From Thermococcus sp. (GTDB taxonomy: Archaea > Methanobacteriota_B > Thermococci > Thermococcales > Thermococcaceae), in contig NZ_JALUFF010000063.1 in NCBI RefSeq assembly GCF_027052235.1, positions 1 through 64,000 on the forward strand: DNA of 64,000 nt, given 5' to 3'. A model generated the notes under the pieces. The model saw only the letters and a program-made list of their open reading frames with translations. It did no database searches and was not told the origin of the DNA. The position numbers were made by a program, and so were the translations under genes. Of the stretch, positions 25,924 through 34,923 are shown one piece after another. The first letter of the stretch is position 1, and the number at the start of each line of letters is the position of its first letter.

Positions 25924-25927
25924 ATAC
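25911..25927 (+). promoter_or_regulatory. BRE/TATA promoter of phosphoesterase-like gene
   Basis: GCGAAAGG then CTTAAATAC, about 55 bases upstream of the ATG and overlapping the microprotein stop codon. Confidence 0.65.
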
Positions 25928-25977
25928 CTCCCACTTTTTAGTTTCTTTGGGTAAGAAAAATATGGAGGTGGTAAGGG

Positions 25978-26739
25978 ATGGTCTACGTGGCTGTTCTGGC
26001 GAACATCAACGGGAACTTCCCGGCCCTGGCAAAGGCCCTGGAGAAGATAGAGGCACTGAAAGAGGAAGGATATGAGATTGAAAAATACTACGTTCTCGGG
26101 AACATCGTCGGCCTGTTCCCATATCCAAGGGAGGTTATAGACGCACTTGACGACCTAATAAGGAACAACACCGTCAAGGTCATCCGTGGCGAGTTCGACC
26201 AGGTTATAGCGGCGAGTGACCCCCACGCAGAAGGACCGGAGTACATAGACGAGACAGACTACCCAAAGTACGTCAAAAAAGCTCTCAAATACACCTGGGA
26301 AAAGCTGGGACACGAGGGAAGGGAATTCATAAGGGACCTGCCGATATACCTAGTTGACAAGATTGGAAAGAACGACATCTTTGGCGTCTACGGAAGCCCG
26401 CTCAATCCCTTCGAGGGTAAGGTCCTCCCCGACCAGCCGACCAGCTACTACGAGGCCATAATGAGACCGGTCAAGGACTACGAGATACTGTTCGTTGCAT
26501 CACCGAAGTATCCCGTTAACGCAATGACCCGCTACGGAAGGGTCATATGCCCCGGAAGCATAGGCTATCCGCCGGGGAAGAACCACAAAGCAACCTTCGC
26601 TCTGGTTGACGTTGACACACTCCACGCAAAGTTCATTGAGGTTGACTACGATGACGAAAAGAAGCTGGTCGAGGAGAAAATCAAGAGGGAAGGGCTTCCC
26701 GAGGAGCTCATAAAGGTGCTTTACAGGGGTAAAGTCTGA
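25978..26739 (+). CDS. Metallophosphoesterase-fold protein lacking metal ligands
   Basis: 253 residues that follow the YfcE/MJ0936-type phosphodiesterase fold, but each metal-binding motif is altered. The family's DIHGN reads NINGN (about 9-13), GDIVG reads GNIVG, GNHD reads GEFD, and the GHTH region reads SPKYP; the family PGS is kept as CPGSIGYPPG. Catalysis by the usual two-metal mechanism is therefore improbable. The intact frame, promoter and GGAGGTGG ribosome site argue that it is a maintained pseudoenzyme, perhaps a ligand sensor or protein-binding module, rather than a pseudogene. Confidence 0.8.
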   Translation: MVYVAVLANINGNFPALAKALEKIEALKEEGYEIEKYYVLGNIVGLFPYPREVIDALDDLIRNNTVKVIRGEFDQVIAASDPHAEGPEYIDETDYPKYVKKALKYTWEKLGHEGREFIRDLPIYLVDKIGKNDIFGVYGSPLNPFEGKVLPDQPTSYYEAIMRPVKDYEILFVASPKYPVNAMTRYGRVICPGSIGYPPGKNHKATFALVDVDTLHAKFIEVDYDDEKKLVEEKIKREGLPEELIKVLYRGKV

Positions 26740-26744
26740 TTTCC

Positions 26745-27044
26745 TCAACCTTTTTTGAAGCCGATGTAAAAACCGGCAACGAAGCTTCCTGTCCCAGGAA
26801 GAATGCCCAGCACCTTCTGACCCAGACCCATAACCTGCTGGGTTATGTTATTCGCCAGATTAAAGAGTTTGTCAGTGTTTATTGTGATTACTCCCTTCTG
26901 CTGAAGGTAGAAGAGGCTGAGGATATAGGCACCTATGAGGGCCATTGTAAGTTTCAAGAGTTTTTTGAGGGCGTAGCCAGTTATAAATCCCACAACACCC
27001 CAGACTCCAACGTCACCAACAATACCATTGAGATTCAGGTCCAT
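26745..27044 (-). CDS. FUN14-family small membrane protein
   Basis: 99 residues with the FUN14-like pattern GFITGYALKKLLKLTMALIGAYILSL interrupted by no stop, that is, a glycine-rich helix, the ALKK basic pair and a second helix, then an amphipathic middle and a C-terminal glycine-rich helix. Archaeal FUN14 proteins have no known role. ATG 27044 follows GGTGGTTTG; the longer frame to 27239 would cover the promoter of the divergent PadR gene. Convergent with the phosphoesterase-like gene. Confidence 0.8.
   Translation of the reverse strand: MDLNLNGIVGDVGVWGVVGFITGYALKKLLKLTMALIGAYILSLFYLQQKGVITINTDKLFNLANNITQQVMGLGQKVLGILPGTGSFVAGFYIGFKKG
26751..26756 (+). terminator. Oligo-T terminator after phosphoesterase-like gene
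   Basis: Six T starting 12 bases after the stop, lying inside the 3' end of the convergent FUN14 gene. Confidence 0.4.
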
Positions 27045-27150
27045 CAAACCACCCATTTTCCTGTAAGGTTCCCAACTAAAAAACCTTTTGCCAAAACGCT
27101 TAAAATTACATGCTTCCAAAATATTTACAGGATATAAAACAGGTGAGAAC

Positions 27151-27480
27151 ATGACGGCTCCCATAGAGAGGTTGAAAAACAAGATAACGAAGGAGGTTCT
27201 CTGGATATACATCCTGAGGCTCCTGAAGGAGAGGCCCATGTACGCTTACGAGCTTAAGAGCAAGATCAAAGAGAGCTTTGAATTTGAACCCGCGACGGTA
27301 AGCTCTTACGTCGTTCTCTACAAGCTGGAGAAAGAAGGATACGTAACTGCCGAGTGGCAGGAGAGCGAAACAGGAAAACCTGCGAGGAAGTACTACAGGC
27401 TCACTCCCAAAGGGGAAGAACTTCTAAAAGAGGGCCTCGCCTTTCTGGAGGAGACCGTAAAAAAACTGAAGGGGGAGTGA
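27151..27480 (+). CDS. PadR-family transcriptional regulator
   Basis: 109-residue winged-helix repressor of the PadR family. MYAYELKSKIKE, the recognition region PATVSSYVVLYKLEKEGYV and the wing ARKYYRLTPKGEELLKE are characteristic. ATG 27151 follows CAGGTGAG; the frame back to 27088 crosses a TATA-like GATATAAAAC (27131-27140). It may regulate itself or the divergent FUN14 gene. It ends directly against the convergent L40e gene. Confidence 0.9.
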   Translation: MTAPIERLKNKITKEVLWIYILRLLKERPMYAYELKSKIKESFEFEPATVSSYVVLYKLEKEGYVTAEWQESETGKPARKYYRLTPKGEELLKEGLAFLEETVKKLKGE

Positions 27481-27786
<306 letters not shown>

Positions 27787-27815
27787 CTAAAGGGAAGGGA
27801 TTAAAAACCTTCCCC

Positions 27816-28421
27816 TCAGGTTCGTATAATCCTCATCTCGAAGTCCTCAACGGGTATCTTAAAGTCCTCCCTGCTCTCAATCTCCTTTCTGTTATAGAGT
27901 ATCTCCCTCGCGAGGATCCAGTAGATGAGAGCCAAAGCTTTTCTTCCCTTGTTGTTGGTTGGAATAGCGAGATCAACGTAGCTGAGGAAGTTCTCGGTGT
28001 CGACAAGCGCAACTATTGGGATGCCGATCTCAACCGCCTCTTTCATAGCTTGGTGGTCGGCCCTTGGGTCGGTGACGATGAGCACGTCGGGCTCAAAGAA
28101 GTTCTTGACCTGGGGGTTCGTCATCGTTCCCGGGAGGAAACGGCCGGGGATTGCCCTGGCACCGGTAACCTCACCGAACTTCTTAACGGGCTTCTGACCG
28201 TAGAGCCTAACGCTCACAGCGAGAATGCTCTCCGGGTCAAACCTTGCAAGGAACTTACCAGCGACCCTAAGTCTTTCGTCCGTCTTCCTGACGTCAAGGA
28301 CGTAGAGACCGTCTTGCCTAACCCTGTAGATGAACTTCTTCATGTCCTGCGTCTTCTGCTGGGTTCCGATGTGGACGCCCGCAGCGAGGTACTGGTCAAG
28401 CGGAACGAGATATTCCTCCAT
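27816..28421 (-). CDS. rps2: Ribosomal protein S2 (uS2)
   Basis: 201-residue small-subunit protein on the platform side. Starts [20 protein letters not shown] after GGAGGTGATAAG and contains [15 protein letters not shown], all typical of archaeal S2. It begins 13 bases after the enolase-like stop and so is cotranscribed with it. Confidence 0.97.
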   Translation of the reverse strand: MEEYLVPLDQYLAAGVHIGTQQKTQDMKKFIYRVRQDGLYVLDVRKTDERLRVAGKFLARFDPESILAVSVRLYGQKPVKKFGEVTGARAIPGRFLPGTMTNPQVKNFFEPDVLIVTDPRADHQAMKEAVEIGIPIVALVDTENFLSYVDLAIPTNNKGRKALALIYWILAREILYNRKEIESREDFKIPVEDFEMRIIRT

Positions 28422-28434
28422 TCTTATCACCTCC

Positions 28435-29460
28435 TCATCCTTCAAAGGTTATCACTCTACCCCTTTCACCCAAATCTTCGGCTATCCTTATCAGCTCGTT
28501 CAGCTTGGCGATGGAGTCCGATTGGAGCACCATCGCCGGGAAGCGCAGGCCCACGGCTAAGTGGGCCAGTGCCTCGTCGGAGGACTCGTAGCGAGCCTCC
28601 GCGAGGATTGGGGTTATCCTCTCAGACCTCGCATCGTTCACGAGATTATAGAGGTCTGTGAGAGTGCCAAGGTTTATGGGCTTGATTGAGAGCGCGTTGT
28701 AATAGCGCCTGTCAAGTATGCCCTTCTCACGAAAGAGATTCTCCCCATCTATAAAAACACCGTGCGTGCCAGCTATAAGCTCAAGGAAGAGCTCCTCCCC
28801 CCCGACCGGCTTTATGTATGAGACGTTATTGTCTTCAACGAGAGATAGGACTTCTTCGATCTCAAGGGGCCGTCTCTGGACGATGCCAAGAGCAACGTCA
28901 AGGCCCAGTTCATCGCTCGCCTTCTCTGTTGCCTTTGAGTAATCACCTATGTCCCTACCCTCAAGGTTCTTGAGGACGCTGTTGCGGGCATCAACGACGT
29001 CTGTAATCTCCATCAAATCCCTGACCATCACGTAGTACTCGAAGAGCTCCTCCCCCGAGAGCCTGAGTACGGGAACAGGGAGCTCTGTAGTGAAGGTTCC
29101 CCCGAGATAGCTGTAGAGGGACATCCCCTTAACGTTGGCGGCGGCCTTGGCCGTGGCAACAGAAACTGCCAGAGCGGTGTTTGCCCCGATGTGGCTGAAA
29201 TCGTCGGTTCCGTCTATCTCCCACAGGTAACTGTCTATAAGCTCCTGCTCCGTTGCGTCAAAGCCTATTAGCTCGGGCCCAATTATCTCATCTACCTCGC
29301 TGACCGCCCTGTGGGCTTCGGCTATGTAGAGGTCGGGGTTCTCGTCTATCGGGGAGGCGAAGCGACCAAAGCCAGAGCTGGTTATAACGTCTACCTCGAC
29401 GGAGTATTTACCTCCCCTGAGCACTGCAACCCTGCCTATTACGTTTTCTATGACCGTCAT
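28435..29460 (-). CDS. Enolase-like protein with degenerate active site
   Basis: 341 residues that follow the enolase fold (family about 430). [20 protein letters not shown] and the end [15 protein letters not shown]...AKLNELIRI align with enolase. The flexible loop SGAST is replaced by SPIDENP, SHRSGE by ARYESSD and the metal region GDDLF by IDGENLF; only the lysine of IKPINLGT is kept. It probably does not dehydrate 2-phosphoglycerate, for which a full-length enolase elsewhere would be needed. It lies between rpoK and rps2, six bases from rpoK, in a highly expressed operon; a regulatory or structural role is possible. Confidence 0.8.
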   Translation of the reverse strand: MTVIENVIGRVAVLRGGKYSVEVDVITSSGFGRFASPIDENPDLYIAEAHRAVSEVDEIIGPELIGFDATEQELIDSYLWEIDGTDDFSHIGANTALAVSVATAKAAANVKGMSLYSYLGGTFTTELPVPVLRLSGEELFEYYVMVRDLMEITDVVDARNSVLKNLEGRDIGDYSKATEKASDELGLDVALGIVQRRPLEIEEVLSLVEDNNVSYIKPVGGEELFLELIAGTHGVFIDGENLFREKGILDRRYYNALSIKPINLGTLTDLYNLVNDARSERITPILAEARYESSDEALAHLAVGLRFPAMVLQSDSIAKLNELIRIAEDLGERGRVITFEG

Positions 29461-29466
29461 CTTTCA

Positions 29467-29640
29467 TCAGCTCGGCCTTATCACAGTGATTGGTATGATA
29501 CCCTTCTCAAACTCAAGCAGGGCAGCCTCCAGTGGCGTTGCCCCCTCGGGGACGTCTATGAGCACGGGAGCTCCCATAGCTATCTGCAGGGCCCTTGCTC
29601 CGATGATGCGGGCCTTTTCAAAGCGGGTGTACTTAAACAC
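29467..29640 (-). CDS. rpoK: RNA polymerase subunit K (Rpo6)
   Basis: 57-residue subunit homologous to eukaryotic Rpb6 and bacterial omega, which clamps the largest subunit. Contains [19 protein letters not shown] and ends PITVIRPS, the family core. GTG 29640 with GGGGGGA upstream gives the usual length; an in-frame ATG at 29685 would add 15 residues and is less likely. tRNA-Pro lies directly upstream. Confidence 0.93.
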   Translation of the reverse strand: MFKYTRFEKARIIGARALQIAMGAPVLIDVPEGATPLEAALLEFEKGIIPITVIRPS

Positions 29641-29696
29641 GGCTATTCCCCCCTTCCTTCCGCCTCCAAGAGCCGTTTTTCCCATTCAGAGAGTTT

Positions 29697-29774
29697 TGGT
29701 GGGGCCGCCGGGATTTGAACCCGGGTCTCCGGCACCCCAAGCCGGGAGGATAGACCAAGCTACCCCACGGCCCC
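29697..29774 (-). tRNA. tRNA-Pro (anticodon GGG)
   Basis: Acceptor GGGGCCG/CGGCCCC, anticodon stem CCGGC/GCCGG with loop TTGGGGT (anticodon GGG), T arm CCGGG/CCCGG, discriminator A, encoded CCA. It lies between rpoN and rpoK on the same strand. Confidence 0.96.
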
Positions 29775-29789
29775 CCAAGAATTGTGGTT

Positions 29790-29987
29790 TTAGTACACCT
29801 TGTAAACCATTACCTGGTCGATGAGCTCGACGTGGCTGAGGAGGGTTCTCCTGCAGCAGTACCTCTCAACCCCGAGGTCGTCGAGCACCTTGCCCGGGTC
29901 TTCCCCGGCCTCAACCCTCTTCTTGAACTCATAATACTTATCTGCCAGCACCCTTCCGCAGGTAAAGCACCTGACGGGAACTATCAT
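29790..29987 (-). CDS. rpoN: RNA polymerase subunit N (Rpo10)
   Basis: 65-residue zinc-binding subunit equivalent to eukaryotic Rpb10, part of the assembly platform with subunits D, L and P. Zinc ligands are in [10 protein letters not shown] and RYCCRRTLL. It lies between rps9 and tRNA-Pro. Confidence 0.97.
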   Translation of the reverse strand: MIVPVRCFTCGRVLADKYYEFKKRVEAGEDPGKVLDDLGVERYCCRRTLLSHVELIDQVMVYKVY

Positions 29988-30020
29988 TTCTCAACACCTC
30001 AAATTTTTAAAGGAAGGGCA

Positions 30021-30428
30021 TCAGCGGTAGGACTTCTGCCTCTTGGCCCTCGGACCCTTGGTTGAGCGGTTGGGCTTGTGGGGCTCGGTTCTCCTGCTGT
30101 CCCCAACGAGCATGGTTCTGTCGTACTTCATAAACTTTTCCTTGAGGTTCATGTCATTCGTCCACTCAACCAAAGCCCTCGCTATGGCGACGCGCGCTGC
30201 CTCGGCCTGTCCCATGAAACCCCCGCCCTCAACCTTGACGTCAATGTCAACCTTGCTCACAATCTCTTCCCCTGCCAGAATGAGGGGCTCCATAATGGTG
30301 AATCGCGCTATCTCCGGCTCGATAATCTCGACCGGCTTGTGGTTGATCCTAACGCGACCCTTCCCTTCCCTTATGGTCGCCCTCGCTATGGCGGTCTTCC
30401 TCTTTCCAGCAGTCTGGATGACCTTCAT
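30021..30428 (-). CDS. rps9: Ribosomal protein S9 (uS9)
   Basis: 135-residue small-subunit head protein. The C-terminal tail ending RAKRQKSYR reaches the P-site tRNA in this family. Twelve bases downstream of rpl13, in the conserved L18e-L13-S9-rpoN-rpoK order. Confidence 0.97.
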   Translation of the reverse strand: MKVIQTAGKRKTAIARATIREGKGRVRINHKPVEIIEPEIARFTIMEPLILAGEEIVSKVDIDVKVEGGGFMGQAEAARVAIARALVEWTNDMNLKEKFMKYDRTMLVGDSRRTEPHKPNRSTKGPRAKRQKSYR

Positions 30429-30439
30429 CTTCTCTCACC

Positions 30440-30868
30440 TCAGAACTTTCCACCGAGGAACCTGGCAACCTCACCAACTGTAACGTACTTCGGGGTTGCG
30501 AGCCTCGACATGTGGGCCTCGCTTATGGTCTCAAGCTCCTTGCCCTCGAACTCCTTCGGAATTCCAGCGTAGACCCTGAGCCTCTTGAAGGCCTTCCTTC
30601 CCCGGTCGGTCTTCCACGGGAGCATTCCCCTGATGGTTCTCCTGACGATCTCATCGCTCCTCTTCGGGTAGAAGGGGCCTCTTCTCGGGTTGGTTCTGGT
30701 TCTGAGCTCGGTTCTCTGCTTGTACTTGGCGAAGATGTCCTCACGGTTTCCTGTGATGATGGCCTTCTCGGCGTTGACTATGATAACCTCCTCGCCTTCG
30801 AGGAGCATCTTGGCAACCTTCGAGGCGAGCCTTCCAAGGATAAGTCCTTCAGCGTTAATAATCCTCAT
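30440..30868 (-). CDS. rpl13: Ribosomal protein L13 (uL13)
   Basis: 142-residue large-subunit protein. Starts [20 protein letters not shown] and carries [20 protein letters not shown], the family signature. Six bases separate it from rpl18e. Confidence 0.97.
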   Translation of the reverse strand: MRIINAEGLILGRLASKVAKMLLEGEEVIIVNAEKAIITGNREDIFAKYKQRTELRTRTNPRRGPFYPKRSDEIVRRTIRGMLPWKTDRGRKAFKRLRVYAGIPKEFEGKELETISEAHMSRLATPKYVTVGEVARFLGGKF

Positions 30869-30874
30869 GGCCCA

Positions 30875-31240
30875 TCACTCCATTATGATTACTCCACTAC
30901 CCTTGGGGTTTCTCTCCATAAGCTCCTCTATCGTGATGGCCTCTCCGCCTGCCTCAACTATCTTCCTCCTTGCAGTCTCGCTGAACTTCCATGCGGCAAC
31001 GATTACCCTGTGCTCAAGCTTTCCCGCTCCAAGAACGCTTCCCGGGACAACGACGGTATCGCCTTCCTTGGTGTAGCGGTTTATCTTGCTGACGTTTACC
31101 TCTGCCCTCTGCCTTCTGGGCCTCTCAAGGCGCCAGGCTAGGTCCTTCCATATCTTAACTCCTTCCTCGTTCGACTTCTTTCTGAGGGAGCGAATGAGCC
31201 TCCTCAGGTTGATGTCGGTTGGACCGGTTCTCTTAACCAT
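30875..31240 (-). CDS. rpl18e: Ribosomal protein L18e (eL18)
   Basis: 121-residue archaeal/eukaryotic large-subunit protein with the L15-like fold ([19 protein letters not shown]). ATG 31240 follows GGAGGT at proper spacing; ATG 31246 sits directly on that site. tRNA-Leu(CAG) lies 58 bases upstream. Confidence 0.96.
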   Translation of the reverse strand: MVKRTGPTDINLRRLIRSLRKKSNEEGVKIWKDLAWRLERPRRQRAEVNVSKINRYTKEGDTVVVPGSVLGAGKLEHRVIVAAWKFSETARRKIVEAGGEAITIEELMERNPKGSGVIIME

Positions 31241-31298
31241 GAACATACCTCCCCAACGCTCTCGCAGGGAAACCGACAGGTGGACGGGGTGAGCGTTA

Positions 31299-31386
31299 TG
31301 GTGCGGGGGCGGGGATTTGAACCCCGGAACCCCTACGGGACGGGACCCTGAATCCCGCGCCTTTGACCAGGCTCGGCAACCCCCGC
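31299..31386 (-). tRNA. tRNA-Leu (anticodon CAG)
   Basis: Type II tRNA. Acceptor GCGGGGG/CCCCCGC, anticodon stem CGGGA/TCCCG with loop TTCAGGG (anticodon CAG), long variable arm, T arm CGGGG/CCCCG, discriminator A, encoded CCA. It begins one base after the rpoD stop. Confidence 0.96.
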
Positions 31387-31387
31387 G

Positions 31388-32167
31388 TCAGTCGGCTAAT
31401 TTATGGAGCTCGTTTATAAATCTATCGCTCTTTCTCATGAGTATCTTGAGCGCTATGCTCACCATTTCCTCAACGGGGAGTTCTCCGTTCGTTTCCACCG
31501 TAAAGACGAACGTATTGGGAAGGACTTCCTCCCGTATCTTGTCACCCCAGTAGGCCTCGAACTTCCGGGGGAGGTAGAAAGCCTTGGTCGTTGTTACGAT
31601 GAGCTCGTTTTCAGTTTCTTCAACGGGCAGACCGCGCCTCTTGGCGAGCTCTCCAAGCTCTTTCCAGTCGGGGACTTCTTTACTCACGTGAATCTTCGTG
31701 AGGTATTTGTAGTAGACGAAGCCGGGTTGCCACTTGGCGTGGTCCTTACCGCGACCGAGCTTCGCGTAGGCGTTGAAGACCAGCCTCTGGCCCTCTGCAA
31801 GTTTGACTATCGGGATGTTTGGGTTAGCGGGTTTTATGCCCTCGTCGTCCGTCTTAAGGTCGCCGGAGTAAACCATCCCCGGCCCCTCCGCTTCCAGGGA
31901 GAGCGTAACGGTGTAGTCATCAAGTTCCAGAGAGTCAAGTGAGAACCTCTCGTGGGGGGTTGTCAGGGGTATCATTGCAAGCCTGTGGGCGATTATCTCA
32001 TCGAAGAGGGCGGAGTCGTTTTCGAAAAACTCAACTTCGTCGACAGCAAAGGTGGGAACTTCCGCCAGGATTGTCCGCCTTAGGGCGTTGGCAAATGGTA
32101 CTTCAACGCCCCTGAGGATGAACTTTATCGAGTCCTCCTTCTTTTCAAGAATCTCAAACTCCACCAT
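31388..32167 (-). CDS. rpoD: RNA polymerase subunit D (Rpo3)
   Basis: 259-residue subunit equivalent to Rpb3 and the bacterial alpha N-terminal domain; pairs with subunit L to nucleate polymerase assembly. [23 protein letters not shown] is the alpha-motif region. No cysteine cluster is seen in the middle domain, so the Fe-S cluster found in some archaeal RpoD is absent here. ATG 32167 follows GGTGATG. Confidence 0.96.
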   Translation of the reverse strand: MVEFEILEKKEDSIKFILRGVEVPFANALRRTILAEVPTFAVDEVEFFENDSALFDEIIAHRLAMIPLTTPHERFSLDSLELDDYTVTLSLEAEGPGMVYSGDLKTDDEGIKPANPNIPIVKLAEGQRLVFNAYAKLGRGKDHAKWQPGFVYYKYLTKIHVSKEVPDWKELGELAKRRGLPVEETENELIVTTTKAFYLPRKFEAYWGDKIREEVLPNTFVFTVETNGELPVEEMVSIALKILMRKSDRFINELHKLAD

Positions 32168-32194
32168 GGGCATCACCAAAAAAAGAAGTTGTGG

Positions 32195-32617
32195 TCAGAC
32201 GCGCCTTCCGCGCCTTCCGCCCTTGGGCCTCGTTCCGTCGTGCGGGATTGGGGTGACGTCCTCAACGCGACCAATCCTGAGACCGGCCCTTGCCAGAGCA
32301 CGGATAGCAGCTTGGGCACCCGGACCAGGGGTCTTGCTCTTGCTCCCTCCAGGGGCGCGAACCTTGATGTGGACGCCGACGAAGCCCTTCTCCATTGCCT
32401 CTTCGGCCGCCCTTCTCGCAGCTATCATGGCCGCGTATGGGGATGGCTCGTCCCTGTCGGCCTTGACGACCATACCACCGCTCCATCTGCTGACAGTCTC
32501 GGCTCCGGTGATGTCGGTGATGTGTATTATCGTGTTGTTATAGGAGGAGTAGATGTGTGCCACTCCCCACTTCTCCTTCTTCTTCAGACTAACCTGCTGG
32601 GTCTGCTCCTCGCTCAT
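32195..32617 (-). CDS. rps11: Ribosomal protein S11 (uS11)
   Basis: 140-residue small-subunit platform protein. [19 protein letters not shown] and the C-terminal [17 protein letters not shown]-like tail (here [15 protein letters not shown]) mark the family. Its start overlaps the rps4 stop by four bases. Confidence 0.97.
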   Translation of the reverse strand: MSEEQTQQVSLKKKEKWGVAHIYSSYNNTIIHITDITGAETVSRWSGGMVVKADRDEPSPYAAMIAARRAAEEAMEKGFVGVHIKVRAPGGSKSKTPGPGAQAAIRALARAGLRIGRVEDVTPIPHDGTRPKGGRRGRRV

Positions 32618-33156
32618 GCCTCACCACCTTGCTTAGCCTGTTCAATAACAATCCTCTCGGGATGGCTCTCCTTGGCGAAAGGTGAGCCCTTGGCGTAGGT
32701 TATTGAGTTTTCCTCCTCACGGAGAACGAGGTAGCCGGGTGAGCGGATGACCTGTCCGTTGACCTCTATGTGGCCGTGAACTATGAGCTGTCTGGCCTGC
32801 CTAATTGTCCTGGCGAGGCCCTTCTTGTAGACGATGGTCTGCAACCTTCTGTCGAGAACGTCCTCAACGGTCAGGGATAGGACATCATCGAGAACCGCAT
32901 CGGCCGGGAGAAGGCCGAGCCTGTTGAGCCTCTGGAGGAGCTGTGCCCTCTCGATCTCCGCCTGCTTGCCACGGGCTGCGAGGAGCCTTCTTGCCCTCCT
33001 CCTGAACTCCTTGAGCTGAGTCTCATGCCTCCAGAGTTCCTTCTTGTTCTTAAGGGCGTACTTCCTCATTAGGACTCTCTCGCGGTCGAGCCTCTCCTTA
33101 ATCCAGGGGTGAGAGGGAGTCTCGTACTTCTTCCTCTGCCTCTTCGGGTCTCCCAT
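32614..33156 (-). CDS. rps4: Ribosomal protein S4 (uS4)
   Basis: 180-residue primary 16S rRNA-binding protein with an S4 domain ([19 protein letters not shown]). Ten bases after rps13; overlaps rps11. Confidence 0.97.
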   Translation of the reverse strand: MGDPKRQRKKYETPSHPWIKERLDRERVLMRKYALKNKKELWRHETQLKEFRRRARRLLAARGKQAEIERAQLLQRLNRLGLLPADAVLDDVLSLTVEDVLDRRLQTIVYKKGLARTIRQARQLIVHGHIEVNGQVIRSPGYLVLREEENSITYAKGSPFAKESHPERIVIEQAKQGGEA

Positions 33157-33166
33157 TTACACCACC

Positions 33167-33616
33167 TCACTTCTTCCTCCTGCTCACACCAACGGTAGTG
33201 CCATGCCTGAAGTTCGACCTCGTTCTCTGACCGCGAAGTGGCAGGCCAAGCTCGTGCCTTATACCGCGGTAGGCCCTAATCCTCCTTAGCCTGTTGATGT
33301 CCTCGCGCCAAGCCATGACGAGCTTGGCGGTGACAAGGTGCATATCCTTGCCGGTCTCGTAGTCCTTCGGCCTGTTGACGGCCCATGAGGGGATGCCGTG
33401 CTTCACCGGATTCGCTATAATCTCCTCAAGCTTCTTGACCTGCTCGTTCGTCAGGTAACCTGCCTTCATGTAGGGGTCTATGCCCGCTACTCTGAGCACC
33501 ATAGTGGCGAAGTTTATTCCAATGCCCTTTATTCCAGTAAGGGCCCATCTCAGTTGCTTGTGTCCGTCGAGATCAACACCCGCAACACGAACGATATGCC
33601 TGAAGTTGTCTGACAT
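33167..33616 (-). CDS. rps13: Ribosomal protein S13 (uS13)
   Basis: 149-residue head protein contacting the P-site tRNA and the large subunit. [20 protein letters not shown] and the tail [19 protein letters not shown] are typical. ATG 33616 follows GGTGTGGTGAT. It heads the S13-S4-S11-rpoD unit, directly after tRNA-Ser. Confidence 0.97.
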   Translation of the reverse strand: MSDNFRHIVRVAGVDLDGHKQLRWALTGIKGIGINFATMVLRVAGIDPYMKAGYLTNEQVKKLEEIIANPVKHGIPSWAVNRPKDYETGKDMHLVTAKLVMAWREDINRLRRIRAYRGIRHELGLPLRGQRTRSNFRHGTTVGVSRRKK

Positions 33617-33661
33617 TATCACCACACCTCCACTTTGGGTTTCAAACGATTACAGTGATTT

Positions 33662-33748
33662 TGGCGCCGGGACGGGGATTTGAACCCCGGTGGGCTAACG
33701 CCCACGGGCTCTCAAGGCCCGCGCCATCCCAGGCTAGGCGATCCCGGC
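33662..33748 (-). tRNA. tRNA-Ser (anticodon TGA)
   Basis: Type II tRNA. Acceptor GCCGGGA/TCCCGGC, anticodon stem CGGGC/GCCCG with loop CTTGAGA (anticodon TGA), long variable arm, T arm CGGGG/CCCCG, discriminator G, encoded CCA. Its first 15 bases are also the last codons of the upstream methyltransferase gene. Confidence 0.96.
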
Positions 33749-34321
33749 GTATACGCGGTACCCGCTTCCCTTGGCGAGCTCCCTCACCTCGCTGAAGGTC
33801 TCCTCCATCAGGGACCTTATGAACCTTGCCCCCTGCTTCGTCTTGATGACGAGCTGGAGCAAGCCACCATCGTTGAGATGCCGGGGAGCGTTTATAACTA
33901 TTTCCCTCAGGACATCCTTTCCCGCGTGCACCGGGGGGTTAGTTATGATTGAATCGAATTTCTCGCCTTTAACGGGCTCGTAGAGGTTCCCCCATCTGAC
34001 TTCGGCGTTTTTAACGCCGTTGATTTTTAAGTTTTTCCTCGCTATGCTAACCGCTCTCCTGTTCACGTCGGTCATAATAACATGGTCAACGAAGCGGGAG
34101 GCGACAATGCCGATGGCGCCGTAGCCGCAGCCGAGATCGAGGACGCGCCAGTTATCATCGAGCACCATGCTCTCTATGAGAAGTTCGGTCCCCCTGTCGA
34201 GCTTCCCGAAGGAGAAGACTCCACTGGCAGTTATGAACTTGAAGCACTGCCCCCTAAGGCAGACCTCTATAGTCTTGGTCTTCAACGGTGTGCTCGGCTC
34301 CTCTGAGTAGTAGTGGGTCAT
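33734..34321 (-). CDS. RsmC-like class I methyltransferase
   Basis: 195-residue SAM-dependent methyltransferase of the MTS/RsmC family, which methylates guanine N2 in small-subunit rRNA in bacteria; the archaeal target is unproven. SAM-binding VLDLGCGYGAIGI and catalytic TNPPVH (an NPPY-type motif) are clear. ATG 34321 has a TATA box 25-30 bases upstream (TTTATAAACC), so the mRNA is nearly leaderless; the longer frame to 34432 crosses that box. The stop codon TAG lies in the D arm of tRNA-Ser, a 15-base overlap of gene and tRNA. Confidence 0.9.
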   Translation of the reverse strand: MTHYYSEEPSTPLKTKTIEVCLRGQCFKFITASGVFSFGKLDRGTELLIESMVLDDNWRVLDLGCGYGAIGIVASRFVDHVIMTDVNRRAVSIARKNLKINGVKNAEVRWGNLYEPVKGEKFDSIITNPPVHAGKDVLREIVINAPRHLNDGGLLQLVIKTKQGARFIRSLMEETFSEVRELAKGSGYRVYAGIA

Positions 34322-34598
34322 AGTGGAGGGTAAGAGATGGGGTTTATAAAGATGGGGGAAAGGGATTCGTTGGTTAATGCCGCCTAAAGCTAATAAGAAC
34401 TGTTGAGTATAATCACTGTGAACCATATTCACACAGTTGCATCCAAGTACACAGAAGAACCACCAAGTTGGGTTTTTAGGCTCCTATCCGCACAAGGAGC
34501 ATCTAAACGCAAAAAGTAGAAAAGAGTATAAGGATTCCCGCAATTATCGTGCGTATGCATCAACTCTATCCACGACATAAGTTTTACCTCCATTGACT
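34322..34598. other. AT-rich intergenic segment of the accessory island
   Basis: 277 bases. It holds the methyltransferase TATA box (34342-34352), an inverted repeat ACTGTG...CACAGT (34415-34437) and a minus-strand open stretch of 23 codons ending at 34544 that reads like the end of a lost gene. No complete gene seen. Confidence 0.5.
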
Positions 34599-34922
34599 TT
34601 AAAGCCTAGTTTTGCTTAGTGGAATTAATATCCAGACAAAAAACCCGAAGAGTAACAGTTCGGTTAGGTTCTCCTTAGTAGCAGTTCCGTGGTAAAGGGA
34701 GCCAATAAGGGTAAGGAAAATTAGGAGAGTTACAAACGAGGCGAACTTTTTGGCATCCTTGAGTTCATTAAGGTTGTCAACGAACAGGAAAGTCATGAGC
34801 GTGACTGGGATAATACTCAGGATAAAGAGAACTGTCCTCCAGAGTGGACTGTTCAAGTAAGAGCCCGCTACCCCAAGGAGTGCATAAAGGACGAGGCCAA
34901 GAATGCCAAATGCAAGTCTCAC
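34599..34922 (-). CDS. Small membrane protein, candidate archaeocin immunity protein (B)
   Basis: 107 residues with four hydrophobic segments (about 3-22, 27-48, 59-78 and 86-103) and short charged loops. No family recognised. GTG 34922 follows GGGGGTGGTGAT and lies one base after the stop of the 63-residue gene, so the two are cotranscribed. Third gene of the row headed by the secreted eight-cysteine protein. Small polytopic proteins beside cysteine-rich antimicrobial precursors are often immunity or export factors; that role here is inference. Confidence 0.7.
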   Translation of the reverse strand: MRLAFGILGLVLYALLGVAGSYLNSPLWRTVLFILSIIPVTLMTFLFVDNLNELKDAKKFASFVTLLIFLTLIGSLYHGTATKENLTELLLFGFFVWILIPLSKTRL

Positions 34923-34923
34923 A

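Noticed and set aside
28718-28942. Opposite-strand frames inside enolase-like and ribosomal genes
   Set aside because: High-GC third positions of real genes create long shadow frames; none has a ribosome site or a recognisable protein pattern.
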